DNA from: Bicyclus anynana
Taxonomy: Eukaryota > Arthropoda > Insecta > Lepidoptera > Nymphalidae
Direction of reading: 5' to 3'
DNA length: 64,000 bases
Assembly (NCBI RefSeq): GCF_947172395.1
Contig: NC_069105.1
Coordinates: 6,121,362-6,185,361, forward strand
Part shown: positions 33,456 through 44,195 of the stretch, piece after piece
How positions within the stretch are numbered: position 1 is the stretch's first letter
Layout: each line of letters opens with the position of its first letter
The notes under the pieces: generated by a model
Told to the model about the DNA's origin: nothing
The model's input: the letters and a program-made list of their open reading frames with translations, nothing else
Database searches by the model: none
Translations under genes and position numbers: made by a program

Positions 33456-33666
33456 CAGTCGTCGTCATCAACACATATTCAGCTCACAGCTGAGCTCGAG
33501 TCTCCTCTCAGAATGAGAGGGGTAAGTCCAATAGTCCACTATGCTGGCCCAATGCAGGATTGGCAGACTTCGCACACGCAGAGAATTAAGATAATTATCT
33601 GGTATGCAGGTTTCCTCACGATGTTTTCCTTCACCGATTGAGACACGTGATATTTAATTTCTTATT
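33456..33666 (-). mobile_element. SINE-2, 5'-truncated
   Basis: It runs from gtcgtcatcaacacatattc to tgatatttaatttctta. The tRNA-like head is absent. Confidence 0.8.
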
Positions 33667-33959
33667 ATCTCGTGATACAGCCAGTGAAACCAATAAAAAC
33701 CCCAAAAGCCACGCGTCTCCTTGACATCCACATATAGAAACTTTTTCATAATTTGTATTTCAAAATTTAACACTAACAAAATTATTAATGCGGGGCTTCG
33801 TGTCGCACTGACTCGAGAATGTATTAGTTTTTAAATTTTGTATTTGGAACGGCTACGACACCGTCGTGTTCCGTGCGCTCTATCTGCCTATAATTCTTTA
33901 ATCTGTGGATGTTACAAATATTATCAATTTGAACTTTTATCAGATTAGTAGAATATAAT

Positions 33960-34212
33960 CAGGGCCGGCTCGTCCATACGACGAACGGAGCAGTCGCTCC
34001 AGGCGCCAAATCCTACAGAGCTCCTAAATGATAATCCTAGTAAACCGAAGATGGTACTGCGGCTGATTTTCAATTGGTCACCCCAGAGTATGATCAAGAA
34101 CTTCGCGTTCCTTTATTACTTTACACTGCATCTGCATATTATTAGGAGCAAACAGGAGAGGCGCCATCATTGGATCTCGCTCCATTTTAAAAATTACTTC
34201 GGGCCGTTGCTG
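33960..34212. mobile_element. Short hAT-type element with 8-bp target duplication
   Basis: It starts CAGGGCCGGCTCGTCC and ends CGGGCCGTTGCTG. AATATAAT flanks both sides exactly (33952-33959 and 34213-34220). The terminal repeats are weak beyond CAG...CTG, but an 8-bp duplication and the CAGGGCCGG start fit a small non-autonomous hAT. The interior includes caggcgccaaatcc. No transposase. Confidence 0.8.
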
Positions 34213-34238
34213 AATATAATTATTACGTTTAAAATATA

Positions 34239-34275
34239 CTAACAGATGCCCGCGACTACGTCCGCGTGTTAAACA
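34239..34275 (-). mobile_element. Helitron-B 3' tip
   Basis: ctaacagatgcccgcgacta and cgtccgcgtg match the terminal hairpin, with CTAA in place of CTAG. The remainder is lost. Confidence 0.5.
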
Positions 34276-34808
34276 TAATAAACTATACGCAGTAAACATT
34301 CCTGTTAAATCACTCTATTCATTGATGAAAATAGCATTATAAAATCCGTTGCGTTGTTTCAAAGTGAATACATAGAGACACAGTAAAGCAACATTGTTTT
34401 AATACGAAAAAGAAAATTACCTGAGAAAACACGGTTTTAGGTAAAAAATACATATTTTTATAACGCTATCCCGTACATCTTTGAGCTATCACGTAAAGGG
34501 GATAAAGTTAATGTTATTAAATATGGAAAAGAGTAACTATTTACTTTATTTCCGTCTCTTCTCAGCTGAACCTGCCTCCCAAACCCGCAGTACAGTCAAA
34601 CAAACAAAATGCTACAAATAGTCACACTTGAAGTTTCAATAGTATCTGTTAATATACCTAAACCTACTTAAAATAAACTTATTAAACGCAAGCTTTTAGG
34701 AAAGTTTTATTATAGTGTTAATGAATATATAAATGATAAAAAGCTTGGTGTTAAACTGTGTGCTTAGTTTTAAATAAGTTTGTAAAATGGTGGTAAACAA
34801 AAAAAAAA

Positions 34809-35245
34809 ACCTTGGCTGAGTTTGTTGTGGTCTCTTCTCGGACCAAGGCGCGTTTGGAACCCTCGTAACTTTAATTTTAAGTTTTGGACTATTATTACCA
34901 CTATTAGATTAAATTAAATTATGACATAATCTTGACCTTTCAAAAGTGCTTGTAAACTAAGCCTAATTGAAATAAATGAATTTTGAATTATTGAATTTTG
35001 AAAACGAATTTAAAATTTAGAGTTTTAGCAGGTATGAAACCAACACTATGACGCGATATAAAGTCAAAGTCAAAATTCATTTATTTCAAACAGGCTTAGT
35101 TTACAAGCTCTTTCGAAACGTCAGGTAATAATATTAAACTTAAGATAATGGTGATAATAATCATTCGAAAACTTAAAATTAAAGTTACGAGGGTTCCAAA
35201 CGCGCCTTGGTCCGAGAAGAGCCCACAACAAACTCAGCCAAGGTT
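34809..35245. repeat. Inverted pair of LINE 3' ends, tail to tail
   Basis: The left arm (34809-35003) runs accttggctgagtttgttgt ... gaaataaatgaattttga. The right arm (about 35058-35245) is its reverse complement, with some internal divergence and a spacer of about 55 bp. The inward ends are A/T-rich tails with tcaaagtcaaa-like units, as at 57640-57772 and 12148-12275. Two LINE tails inserted in opposite orientation would give this structure. Confidence 0.75.
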
Positions 35246-35254
35246 TATTATATA

Positions 35255-35626
35255 CTAGCCGACGCCCGCGACTTCGTCCGCGTGAAACTCGATGTAAACT
35301 TTCAACTACCCCTATCCTACCCCTATCCTACCCCTACCCTACCCCTACCATACCCCTACCCTACCCCTACCCTACCCCTAGCCTGCTTTTCTGGTTGATT
35401 TTTTACACCTTGTGTCCGAAAAACCCAAATATCTTACGGAACCCCATTATTTTTCCAAAATAAAATTTAGCCTGTGTTACTTGTGGATAATGTAGCTTTC
35501 GAATGGTGAAAGAATTTTTAAAATCGGTCCAGTAGTTTTTGAGCCTATTCATTACAATCAAACAAACAAACAAACAAACATACAAATATACAAACAAAGT
35601 TTTCCTCTTTATAATATTAGTATAGA
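35255..35626 (-). mobile_element. Helitron-B, complete reference copy
   Basis: Read on the minus strand it begins TCTATACTAATATTATAAAG after an A and ends GGGCGTCGGCTAG before a T. Inside are an (AAAC)n segment, a ggtccagtagtttttgag-like conserved block, and a CCTACC minisatellite at 35305-35385. It has no coding capacity. This copy defines both ends of the family. Confidence 0.85.
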
Positions 35627-35734
35627 TAAAACACGACACACAAAAAAACACCACCCAAAGCTTTGTTACCAGTAATAATTTCTCTTAATCGTTAAATTTA
35701 CAGTCGCGATTCTCATTTGTATTCCAATTATCGT

Positions 35735-35814
35735 GTCACATCTCTCTGTGACGCGACTGTCACGCGGCCGTGACGCTGCTGTCACGTCCAGTTCGGCACG
35801 ACGTCGCTAGTCAC
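35735..35814. promoter_or_regulatory. Cluster of GTGAC/GTCAC dyads
   Basis: GTGACGCGACTGTCAC (35748-35763) and GTGACGCTGCTGTCAC (35770-35785) are two dyads of form GTGAC-N6-GTCAC, offset by 22 bp. Further GTCAC half-sites lie at 35735 and 35810. Six half-sites in 80 bp is well above chance for AT-rich DNA. The cluster is in a GC-richer block (35700-35900) with no recognised repeat. A binding array is an inference; TGACG half-sites suggest bZIP-like factors among other options. Confidence 0.35.
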
Positions 35815-36133
35815 AGCAGCACGGTTATTGATGATTGCGCGCTCCTGTAAATCACGCCGCCCATCTTTCAAAACGTTCATCTGACGGAATAGTAAATCCA
35901 ACGGGAATGTAACAGCTTGCGTGGTTTCAATTTTAGAATAGCGCTGCTCTAAGTTTGATGGCTGATACTTGATTAGTAAGACTGCTTTAGTGATAGGTAC
36001 TTGTATTTCATGTTAAATTCTGTTAGATCGATATTGTGTAAGCGAACACTCCCGTTCTCGCGTGAAATTCTGCTTTTTTCCAGTAGATCGGATAACTATT
36101 ACAACTGCTACATACAAATTAGTGACCTGTAGT

Positions 36134-36448
36134 CGTCGTCGTCGTCATTAACCCATATTCGGCTCACTGCTGAGCTCGAGTCTCCTCTCAGAATGAGAGG
36201 GGTAAGGCCAATAGCCCACCACGCTGGCCCAATGCGGATTGGCAGACTTCACACACGCAGAGAATTAAGATAATTCTCTGGTATGCAGGTTTCCTCACGA
36301 TGTTTTCCTTCACCGTTTGAGACACGTGATATTTAATTTCTTAACATGCACCTCCAACTGAAAAGTTGGTGAATGCCCCGGACCGAATTCGAACAAACAC
36401 CCTCCGGAATCGGAGGCAGAGGTCATATCCACTGGGCTATCACGGCTC
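36134..36448 (-). mobile_element. SINE-2, full-length with 9-bp target duplication
   Basis: ACCTGTAGT flanks it (36125-36133 and 36449-36457). The tail is a (GTC)n/(CAT)n run. The head contains ggaccgaattcgaacaaaca and ends ctatcacggct. It is one of the best preserved copies. Confidence 0.92.
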
Positions 36449-36479
36449 ACCTGTAGTAGGTATTACAAATATTTAGACT

Positions 36480-36785
36480 TTATTCTGTAATAGTTTAAAA
36501 AAACTAAAAAAAAAATACGCTTTTAGCACGCACTAAAAATCGGACGTCCGCCATATTGGATTTAAGTCACGTGACTATTTTTTCGTAAATCCATATCATA
36601 GGGGGTGGATTTCAAACAGGCCAGTCCGCTATCTTGGGAAGGCCGCCATATTGAATTTATAATGACGTTTCTTAGCTGGTCATGTGTTGTCATCAGAACT
36701 CACGAGCGTGTGCAAAATTTCATCCTAATCGAAGACCGCGAAGTGGGTCAAATTAAGATTCCAAGATTTTCTTACATACGTAGTT
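36480..36785 (+). mobile_element. Dispersed repeat sharing 300 bp with 40150-40440
   Basis: Shared blocks are gccgccatattg, taatgacgtttcttagct, gtgtgcaaaatttcatcc and gattccaagattttcttaca. This copy ends exactly where an RTE (ATC)n tail begins. Related text ends many lepidopteran repeats, but the class is not clear. Confidence 0.65.
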
Positions 36786-36786
36786 A

Positions 36787-36823
<37 letters not shown>

Positions 36824-37012
36824 GCAGCCGATGGACATCCACTGCAGGACATAGGCCTTTTGTAGGGACTTCCAAACATCACGATACTGAGCCACCTGCA
36901 TCCAGCGAATCCCTGACATTCGCTTGATGTTGTCAGTCCATCTGGTCGACCAACACTGCGTTTTCTAGTGCGGGGTCGCCTTTTGAGCACCTTGGGACTC
37001 CAACGTGCATCG
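36786..37012 (-). pseudogene. RTE LINE 3' end with (ATC)n tail
   Basis: Minus strand: a frame with RRPRTRKRSVGRP, then after a frameshift an SGIRWMQVAQYRDVWKSL and KAYVLQWMSIG segment, followed by a (GAT)10 tail (36789-36820 on plus). This is the RTE C-terminus and tail. The frameshift between the two segments shows it is inactive. Confidence 0.85.
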
Positions 37013-37029
37013 GCTCTTCAAACTATTAA

Positions 37030-38120
37030 AATTAATAATTAAACCATTAATTGTTATAAAATAAAATATGCTTAAAACTGCTTTAAAACAGAATTGATAT
37101 TTTAATTGTTTATCTAATTCCGTCGAACAGCAAAAGCAAAGCCACTTCAATTGTATAGTAAAAGACAGTCTAAGAATCGTACAATAGTCAAAACTTTCCA
37201 TTTCTAATACAGTGTCTAGCTTCAATACACAAATTGGTTTACCTAATTCTGTTCACTAAAACCAGTTTTAGAAAACAATAAGTTCCACAAAGCAATTTGG
37301 TAGATAGTTCTAAGCAGAAAAGTCTAGTAGTAATAAGCAGAATTTAGTCTTTATAACGGAATACTAATCAAAACTAATAACCCTTACAAAAGGCACCGCT
37401 TTAAAACACAAATTGTTTACCTAATTCCGTTTACAACAGTTGGGAGTTTTGAAACAACAATAACTTGAACAACAATAGCAGAATTTAGCTTTAATAAGCA
37501 GAATTTAGACTTAATAGTAGTACCGTCAAATAATCTGATTAAAGCTGAAAAGGAAAAAGTATCAAAATACTTGGACCTTGCTCACGAGATTACCGCCATG
37601 TGGAATGTTGAGTCAACTATTATCGTTTCGATAGTTGTTTCAGTCAATGGGCTTATAGCGAAAACATTCGACCAACATCTTAAGAAGCTTTCGCTTAACT
37701 GTTGGATCAAGAGTCGGATACAAAAGGCAGAAGGAAGTGATTCTTGAGACGGCGCGTATTGTGAGGAGGATCCTCACTCAGGAGCCCTGACCACTTGCTT
37801 GGGCACTCAAATGTCCCGCAGCGGGGGGTAATTTTTTTATAAGTTTTTAATAGTGTTTTGTATATTTTGTTGTTGTTAAAAGGAAAAAAAAAAGGAGAAA
37901 TAAATAAATGAGAGTCTGAGAGAGAAAAAATACCGTCATAACTAATAACCCTTTCAAAACGCAGTGCTTTAAAACACAAGTTGTTTACCTCATTCCTTTC
38001 ACCAGAACTAGAGTTATGGAAAAGCTATAAGCACTTTAGTACGGTGACAGATCCAAGCAGTAAAGTCTGTAGTAGTAATAAGCAGAATCCAGACTTGATA
38101 CTGCATTCACAGCTTACAGT
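37030..38120. repeat. Degenerate satellite, units near 175-190 bp
   Basis: The block cacaaattgtttacctaatt recurs at about 37095 (weak), 37230, 37405 and 37975. The block taataagcagaatttagac recurs at 37335, 37495 and 38078. One LINE fragment (37529-37930) interrupts it. Units are diverged with indels. Confidence 0.7.
37529..37930 (+). pseudogene. LINE 3' end, C-terminal ORF remnant, 8-bp target duplication
   Basis: TACCGTCA flanks the insert (37521-37528 and 37931-37938). From 37535 the frame reads KVSKYLDLAHEITAMWNVES ... VVSVNGLIAKTFDQHLKKL and stops at 37745. A second frame, from about 37737, gives VILETARIVRRILTQEP and a stop at 37788-37790. The two belong to one protein broken by a frameshift. 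I recall this C-terminus from lepidopteran LINE-encoded proteins but cannot name the clade. It ends in an A-rich, (AAAT)n-like tail. Confidence 0.8.
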
Positions 38121-38592
38121 TACCGTCCCGACGTTTAAAACATCGAGCTTTGAAAAAAATTCCCCGTAATTTTACATTTCCAGTGAAAAATTTTGCATCC
38201 AGCTTTTTCACTTTTTTATGGTTACTGGGGAAACGCTCATTTCTGGAATTTCCCGTGAAAAAAATAAATATGAAAATAGAAAATTTTTACATGGACGAAA
38301 ATGGCACGCGCGTTTGAATGTCGTTTTGCAATTCAAATGATAGTTTTTTTCGATGACAATAGCTATACGCTTTTTGTTAGTTCAGATCCAGTTTCGAATC
38401 CATCTGTGATAATTCCCAAAGCCGCAAATATAAAACCAGTGGTCACCTGACAAAACGCCAAAATGCTTAAAGCTTAGAAAGCTTGTTTCGTATTGACAAG
38501 CTATTCTTGACTTTGCTACGAATTGGTAAAGTTAGTTGACACAAAAACTGGCCCCGAGAGGCGAGTGTTAACGTTAAATAGTTTTACTCAAT

Positions 38593-38715
38593 CATCATCA
38601 TCATCATATCAGCCGATGGACGTCCACTGCAGGTCATAGGCGTTTTGTACGGACTTCCAAACATCACGATCCTGAGCCGCCTGCATTCAGCGAATCTCTG
38701 CGACTCGCTTGATAT
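38593..38715 (-). mobile_element. RTE LINE 3' tip
   Basis: (ATC)5 then cagccgatggacgtccactg and catcacgatcctgagccgcc. On the minus strand this is the C-terminal QDRDVWKS-like region. It ends at a gcgactcgcttgatatc segment next to the composite element. Confidence 0.8.
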
Positions 38716-38736
38716 CTTTTACTCAATATATTTAAT

Positions 38737-39892
38737 AAAAAAATTTTAATAAAAAAAATTCAACCGACTTCCAACTCAAAACTTAACCTAAACTAAAAAG
38801 CAAAAAATAACATCTTACCTATGTGCTACCTTCTGTTCAGTTTGAAGGAGGTGCCAAGCCAGTGATGTTTTAATTCAAGCCGTTTAAATTACACAATTTC
38901 TGTGGTTTTTCAGAAACGGCTTTAATTAAAACATGTCACTGGATTGGCACCGCCTTCAAACTGATCAGAAGGTAGCACATAGGTAAGATGTTATTTTTTG
39001 CTTTTTAGTTTAGGTTAAGTTTTGAGTTGGAAGTCGGTTGAATTTTTTTTATTAAAATTTTTATTTTTTAATTTTTAGTGTTAGCACACCTACTGAATGT
39101 GTACAAAAATTAATGAGCAATTAGTTGAAACGTTATTTTCTTATGATAAGTAGCTAAGTCCTACAATCCCAATTTTAAAAATACCACCTTAACTCATATA
39201 CAAAATTTCACTCCCCCTTTATCCACACTTAATATGAATATTCAGAAAAACGTGAAAGGTGACTGTCCTCCGTCTTCATCACCAGACCCCCTATGCAGTC
39301 ACAATCCATATGGGTGGAAAGTTCTCATCAATATAAAATTTATCAAGTCCAAACACAAGGTAGCTACTGTGAACCGTCGAGGAGTTCCCTTAACTCTCCT
39401 TCATCTCCATCACCAGACCCCTAATACAGTCACAATCTATCCAGGTGGAAAGTTCTCATCAATACAAAATTATCAAGTCAAAACACAAGGTAGCTACTGT
39501 GAACCGTTGAGTAGTTCCCTTAACTCTCCTTCGTCTTCATCATCAGACCCTTAATACAGTCACAACTCATCTAGGTGGAAAGTTTTCATCAATACAAATA
39601 AATCAAGCCCAAACAAAAGGTACCTGCTGTAAATCGTTGACGAGTTCCATCGTCTGTGTATCGGCTCCATCATCAGACCAACTCCAGACCTTCATAAAAT
39701 AGTAGTGGTTTAAAATACCTTATGGAAACACTAACAAACGCACTAGCCGTCTTTACGATTTTCGAAAGTTCCCCTCGATTTCTCCAGGATGCCATCATCA
39801 GATCCTGACATGAAAAAAATGGGACCACCCTGGAATCAAACCCTTCAAAACAAAAAAAGAATTTTCAAAATCCTTTTTGGAAGTCGGTTAAA
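38737..39892 (-). mobile_element. Composite element: palindrome plus 130-bp units, copy 2
   Basis: Reverse-oriented partner of 16270-17386. The palindrome has arms of about 150 bp (38737-38889 and 38913-39062). Next comes the linker gttagcacacctactgaatg, about 130 bp not seen in copy 1 (39100-39235), tandem units at 39316, 39447 and 39577, and the terminal ttttggaagtcggttaaaaa. The poly-T segment of copy 1 is missing. Confidence 0.75.
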
Positions 39893-40149
39893 AAGTGAGC
39901 ATTTACCTGCTTTGAAAACCATCCAACCGATTTGCCGGTTTCATTAGATACGATAGCGAACATGGTTATAAAAAAACAGAACTTCAAAGTGAATAACTTT
40001 CAAGCGAATTACTCGATAAAGTATAAGATACGAGAAACTTGTGCAAATCTATTTAGCACAAATTCAACTTCTAATATTAGATACCTATTTGATAAAAAAT
40101 ACCTATATCAGTCAATAACAGGCAGTGAAATCAGATAATCAGGGCATGA

Positions 40150-40440
40150 AAAAATTAACATGAATAGTTTAAAAAAAACTAAAAAACTTGATACCCATAT
40201 CATTGACCGCCATATTGGATTCAGTCACGTGACTATTTTCTCGTACTCCTGACAGCAAACCCTTTCATTTGATATCCGTATCATGGTTGGAGGCCGCCAT
40301 ATTGTATTTGTAATGACGTTTCTTAGCTAGGCATGTATTGCCATCAGAACTCAGAGAGCGTGTGCAAAATTTCATCCCAATCGAAGACCGGGAAGTCGGT
40401 TAAATTAAGATTCCAAGATTTTCTTACATACATAGTTACA
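40150..40440 (+). mobile_element. Dispersed repeat sharing 300 bp with 36480-36785
   Basis: It carries gaccgccatattggattcag, ggccgccatattgtatttgt and the ending ttaagattccaagattttct. No ORF. Confidence 0.65.
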
Positions 40441-40696
40441 AGTAAAGCTAATCGAAGCGTGTTAAAATAGTTTTCATTTCGGACACATTATGTATTGTGC
40501 CAAAACATAATATATCTTACACATTGTCAATACGTACACCACATAGATTAGACATTCACAAAGATTTATTGACAATGTGGATTCCATCTATTGGCTCTAT
40601 TCATCTTGTCACATAATTTATGTCCGAAAACTAAACCTATGTTGGTTTAGTAATAGTTAATAGTGTCCTACCGATCGAATAAGGACCACGGATATA

Positions 40697-41526
40697 TTAT
40701 AGTGCACAAGTATCCACGCACGTAGTCTGTGCCATCAATACAAGTAGAGAGAGAACTAAGGACAGAACTAACGACTTTACTTGCTTTCCGAGTCGCGGTG
40801 GTAATAGGGATGATGACAGTTTTTTAAATTGTATATAAATTAAGAGTATACTAATAGCAAAGCAATTTTGTAAAGTAACAGGGTATCTGCGATCATTACT
40901 TTCGGAGCTACAGGGATTTAAAGGGTCAGATTTGCGGCGCTGCCGCGGATCCCTGGAAAACGCACCATATAAAATGGCACGATTTAGTGACGTCGTTGGC
41001 TCGCTGATCGTTAGGTTTGTATGGGCGTTCAAACAAAATTACTAATATCTTTGTTATCTGTGCGTTTATGTTTATAGTTCACTTATTGAAAAATGTCATT
41101 TAATGTAAGGAAGCCAAAACTGTATGAATTTTCATCTAATTACGATAAAAAAAAATTAATAGATTTTGAAATTTTATAATCTTATTTATTTTGCAAATAT
41201 CCAGACAATCTTTGCTTTTTATGTATAAATTAGTTAACATTGACCTTATTTACCCGAATGTATCATAAAAATCAATATATTCAAACCTAGTCATCATCCC
41301 CATTGGGTTCTTTCTTCTAATCGCAAATTAACAACAGCGTGTATGTAGAGTGCACAAGTGTTTGAGCACTTAGTCTGAAGGGACGGCATAACATTTCCGA
41401 GACACGGTGGTCATTGGGTTCTCTAAATCACAAATTGACAACAGATATAGTGCACAAGTGTGTTTGTAGACACAGTTTCACTTTATGTTCCCTTGCTCTC
41501 GGAAACCGATCGAACGACAAAACGAC
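40697..41526 (-). mobile_element. SINE-3-related units, tandem, with an insertion
   Basis: tagtgcacaagtg-type starts occur at 40700, 41346 and 41449. tttccgag(t/a)c(g/a)cggtggt occurs at 40785 and 41394, and attgggttct at 41302 and 41414. Units therefore repeat at about 105-150 bp once the 40806-41300 insertion is removed. Sequence resembles the 3' half of SINE-3 in reverse. Confidence 0.55.
40806..41300. mobile_element. Unassigned 495-bp element nested in SINE-3 units
   Basis: Ends AGGGATGATGAC and GTCATCATCCCC are inverted repeats. The flanking SINE-3 sequence becomes continuous (cggtggt + cattgggttc) when it is removed, as the intact unit at 41394-41423 shows. The interior has cgatttagtgacgtcgttgg and a long AT-rich right half. 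The open frame at 40697-41032 (-) is not a gene. Confidence 0.65.
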
Positions 41527-41529
41527 ATG

Positions 41530-41919
41530 CAGGGTTATTATGTATCTCGGTGTACCATTCAAAAAATGAGTCACTACATCGTTTTTTATCATATTCTCGT
41601 TTTTGTAATAATCTAACATCGTATTTTCAACGAAATGAACTAAGTATCTTCATTTTACGTAAAGTGGCAGAAATATTGAAGTGGCTGTAGCAATTAGTAA
41701 GATTATTTCAATGAAAAACTGTTATTTACGTATTTTCGTTGAAATAATCATGTTATATGATCGTAAAACAAAAAAATCACTGCCATTGATGTAAATTAAC
41801 GTAGTCAAGATAATTTTGTTGAAATAAATATGTTAGATGATCACAATTACGAAAATACGATGGAAAACGACGTAGTGACTTGTTATTTCAGTGGTAGACC
41901 GAGTTAGATAATAACCCTG
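41530..41919. mobile_element. 390-bp element with about 105-bp inverted repeats
   Basis: It starts CAGGGTTATTATGTATCTCG and ends with the matching ...AGATAATAACCCTG. Arms share tcactac(a/g)tcgtttt and taatctaacat-like blocks over about 105 bp. ATG flanks both ends (41527-41529 and 41920-41922), which may be a 3-bp target duplication. The superfamily is uncertain (hAT is disfavoured by the lack of 8 bp; CMC or Harbinger-like remains possible). Confidence 0.7.
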
Positions 41920-41924
41920 ATGAT

Positions 41925-42690
41925 CGCAGCAAAATCTACCATTACCGTTAGATCCATTACGTGCTCTCTGAGACACGCATATGGACCCTTATATAGCCTA
42001 ATATAATAAGTCCAGGGCCCTAGCCAAGTGGTACGTTGATAGACAAACGCCAACACTTCGAAAATTTAATAAAATGTATGGGAATGACATTAATTGTCGA
42101 CAGGTAACGTGATCAAGCAGTCGATCGCATCTGTCATTACCGTACATTTTGTTTGTTTTCGAAGCGTAGCGTTTATAGAAAGAGAATCGACGTACCAGAG
42201 GCCCAGATCAGAAATCAGTTCTGGTAAAAAAACAATGAGAAATACTGAAGAATAAAACGAGATACAATAAAGTGAAATTAAAATACTTTATCGTTTCATA
42301 TTTTTACAGCGTGATTTACCAGTTACTCGAGTTAAAACAACTTTTATACAAAAGAACTTTTTATAAATGAAATCTACTACAGTCAATAATTACACTTCAT
42401 TATAAGAGTGCGCGGCAAATTCTGTATCGCACGTAGCCCGTAATGATAGACGGCAGTCATTAAAAAAAGTCACGTGAACCGAGCTATAGCCGCTGCAGAC
42501 GGCTATTAAGCGTTTAACCCAGGGCTGTCACAAGCAACAGGACTTTTTAATTAAAATAAAATTAAAAACATCGTATCAATCTAAACAAAACAAAGTTAAT
42601 TTATTTCAAATGGGTTTTACAAGCAATTTAAAACGTCAAGTTTGACTATTTGTAAATATTCAACTATTTATATTCTTCTAGTATTTATAA
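41925..42690. other. Unassigned DNA
   Basis: 42597-42650 resembles the LINE tail segment tttatttcaaatgggttt...acgtcaag. Nothing coding is seen. Confidence 0.4.
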
Positions 42691-42692
42691 GA

Positions 42693-43005
42693 GGACGTGG
42701 TAGCCCAGTGGCTATAACCACTGCCTTCGATTCCGAGGGAGTAGGTTCAAATTCCGGGGCATTCACCTCCAACTTTTCAGTTATGTGCATTTTAATAAAT
42801 TAAATATCACGTGTCTCAAACGGTGAAGGAAAAACATCGTGTGGAAACCTGCATACCAGAGATATTTCTTAATTCTCTTCGATGTGAAGTCTGCCAATCC
42901 GCATTGGGTTAGCTTGCCAACTATTAGCCTAATCCCTCTGATTCTGAGAAGAGCCTTGTTCTCAACAATGAACCGAATATATGGGTTGTTAATGATGAAA
43001 TGATG
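42693..43005 (+). mobile_element. SINE-2, near full-length
   Basis: Head: ggtagcccagtggctataac and a degenerate B-box ggttcaaattccgg. Body: gaaacctgcataccagaga. The tail ends gggttgttaatgatgaaatg. Confidence 0.85.
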
Positions 43006-43194
43006 AAAGATTCTACCAACAGTTTGGAAGCAAGTCTACTTGAGCAAGAGCGGCAATAAACACAATAGTTTATTTTTTTAAATCTTTAAGTGGGAGTCGA
43101 AGTTTTTATGGAATCTGACCTAATAAAATATTACCGCTCATTATTTACGTAAAATATTTGATCATTTTTGTGAATTTTTGAGGCTTCCAGTGGA

Positions 43195-43300
43195 AAAAGA
43201 GAAGAATATTGCTGAACACAAGGAATTTTTCCGGGATAAACCCGAGAAAATCCACGGTTTCTGTGTGATTTGTGAACAAATAAATTTTACGCAGACAAAA
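43195..43300 (+). mobile_element. Helitron-C fragment
   Basis: Conserved gagaaaatccacggtttctg and ttttacgcagac blocks, ending near atgccggcgtctat. Confidence 0.45.
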
Positions 43301-43888
43301 ATGCCGGCGTCTATTAAACTAAAATTTTAAGTTGATGTAGTATTTAATAAACGACTGAGATAGCGCATAACCCAGCAGGTGGTCGTATTAATTGGTTTGC
43401 CGTGTTTTGGCGCTGGTCGCTAAACAAAGGTTCTTGCACAGCCCTAACAAAACCCTAGCTCTATTAAACAATGCAGGAGCGTCAAATTAACATCAATTAA
43501 AAACATCTGCCCGACGGTAGTTATTGCACAAGTGCTATACACTAGGCTCTGACTCAATTGCTGATTGCTTTCATTGAAACGTCCCGTTTTTTAGCGTAAC
43601 TCTCAATGGAAAAACGGGACAGCTATGGAAAAACGGGAAAACTATTACTTCATTTTGTTGTCTACATGTCAACCCTTCTGTCCGTGCAAACCTTTTTCAG
43701 AACTTGAAAAAATATTCATGGAATTGAATACGTTAAACGTGTATAATTGAAAGGAAAATAAAATCTTTTATGAGGTTTCTTACCACTAAAGGAAAAAAAG
43801 AAACCTTTATATTACAGGATCCCTCAGATCATCTGTCTGTCTATCAAGACCTTTCCATTGTTCAATACCCAGACCCGATTTTGAAAAT

Positions 43889-43998
43889 TCTTATACTAAT
43901 AAAAATCCACATTATTTGTGAGTGTCATAAACTATATTTTATACCCGTATGCCCACGGGAACGGGAACTGTGCGGCTGAAACCGCGTAGTGTCGGCTA
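43889..43998 (+). mobile_element. Helitron-A, internally deleted
   Basis: It starts TCTTATACTAATA and ends gtagtgtcggcta, keeping gcccacgggaacgggaactg. The middle of the family is missing. Confidence 0.6.
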
Positions 43999-44003
43999 TT
44001 ACA

Positions 44004-44195
44004 CCTATACTAAATATTACAAGGCAAAGAATTTGTTTGTTTGAACGCGCTAATCTCAGGAACTACTGGTCCGATTTCAAAAAATTTCAGTGTTATAGAT
44101 AGCCCATTTATCAAGGAAGGCTATAGGCTATATTTTATCCTTGTATTTCTACGGGACCGGGAACCACGTGGGTAAAACCGCTCGGCGTCTGCTAA
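44004..44195 (+). mobile_element. Helitron-A, complete copy
   Basis: CTATACTAAATATTACAAGG to GGCGTCTGCTAA. The internal blocks gaacgcgctaatctcaggaa and ccaaggaaggctataggct-like text are in family order. It lies a few bases after the deleted copy at 43889, giving a head-to-tail pair. Confidence 0.75.

Noticed and set aside
36786..36820. Poly-Asp or poly-Met coding tract
   Set aside because: It is the (GAT)n tail of an RTE LINE.
39234..39554. 106-codon plus-strand open frame with internal peptide repeats
   Set aside because: The peptide repeats mirror the 130-bp tandem DNA units of the composite element.
40697..41032. 111-codon minus-strand open frame
   Set aside because: It crosses the junction of SINE-3 sequence and a nested element.
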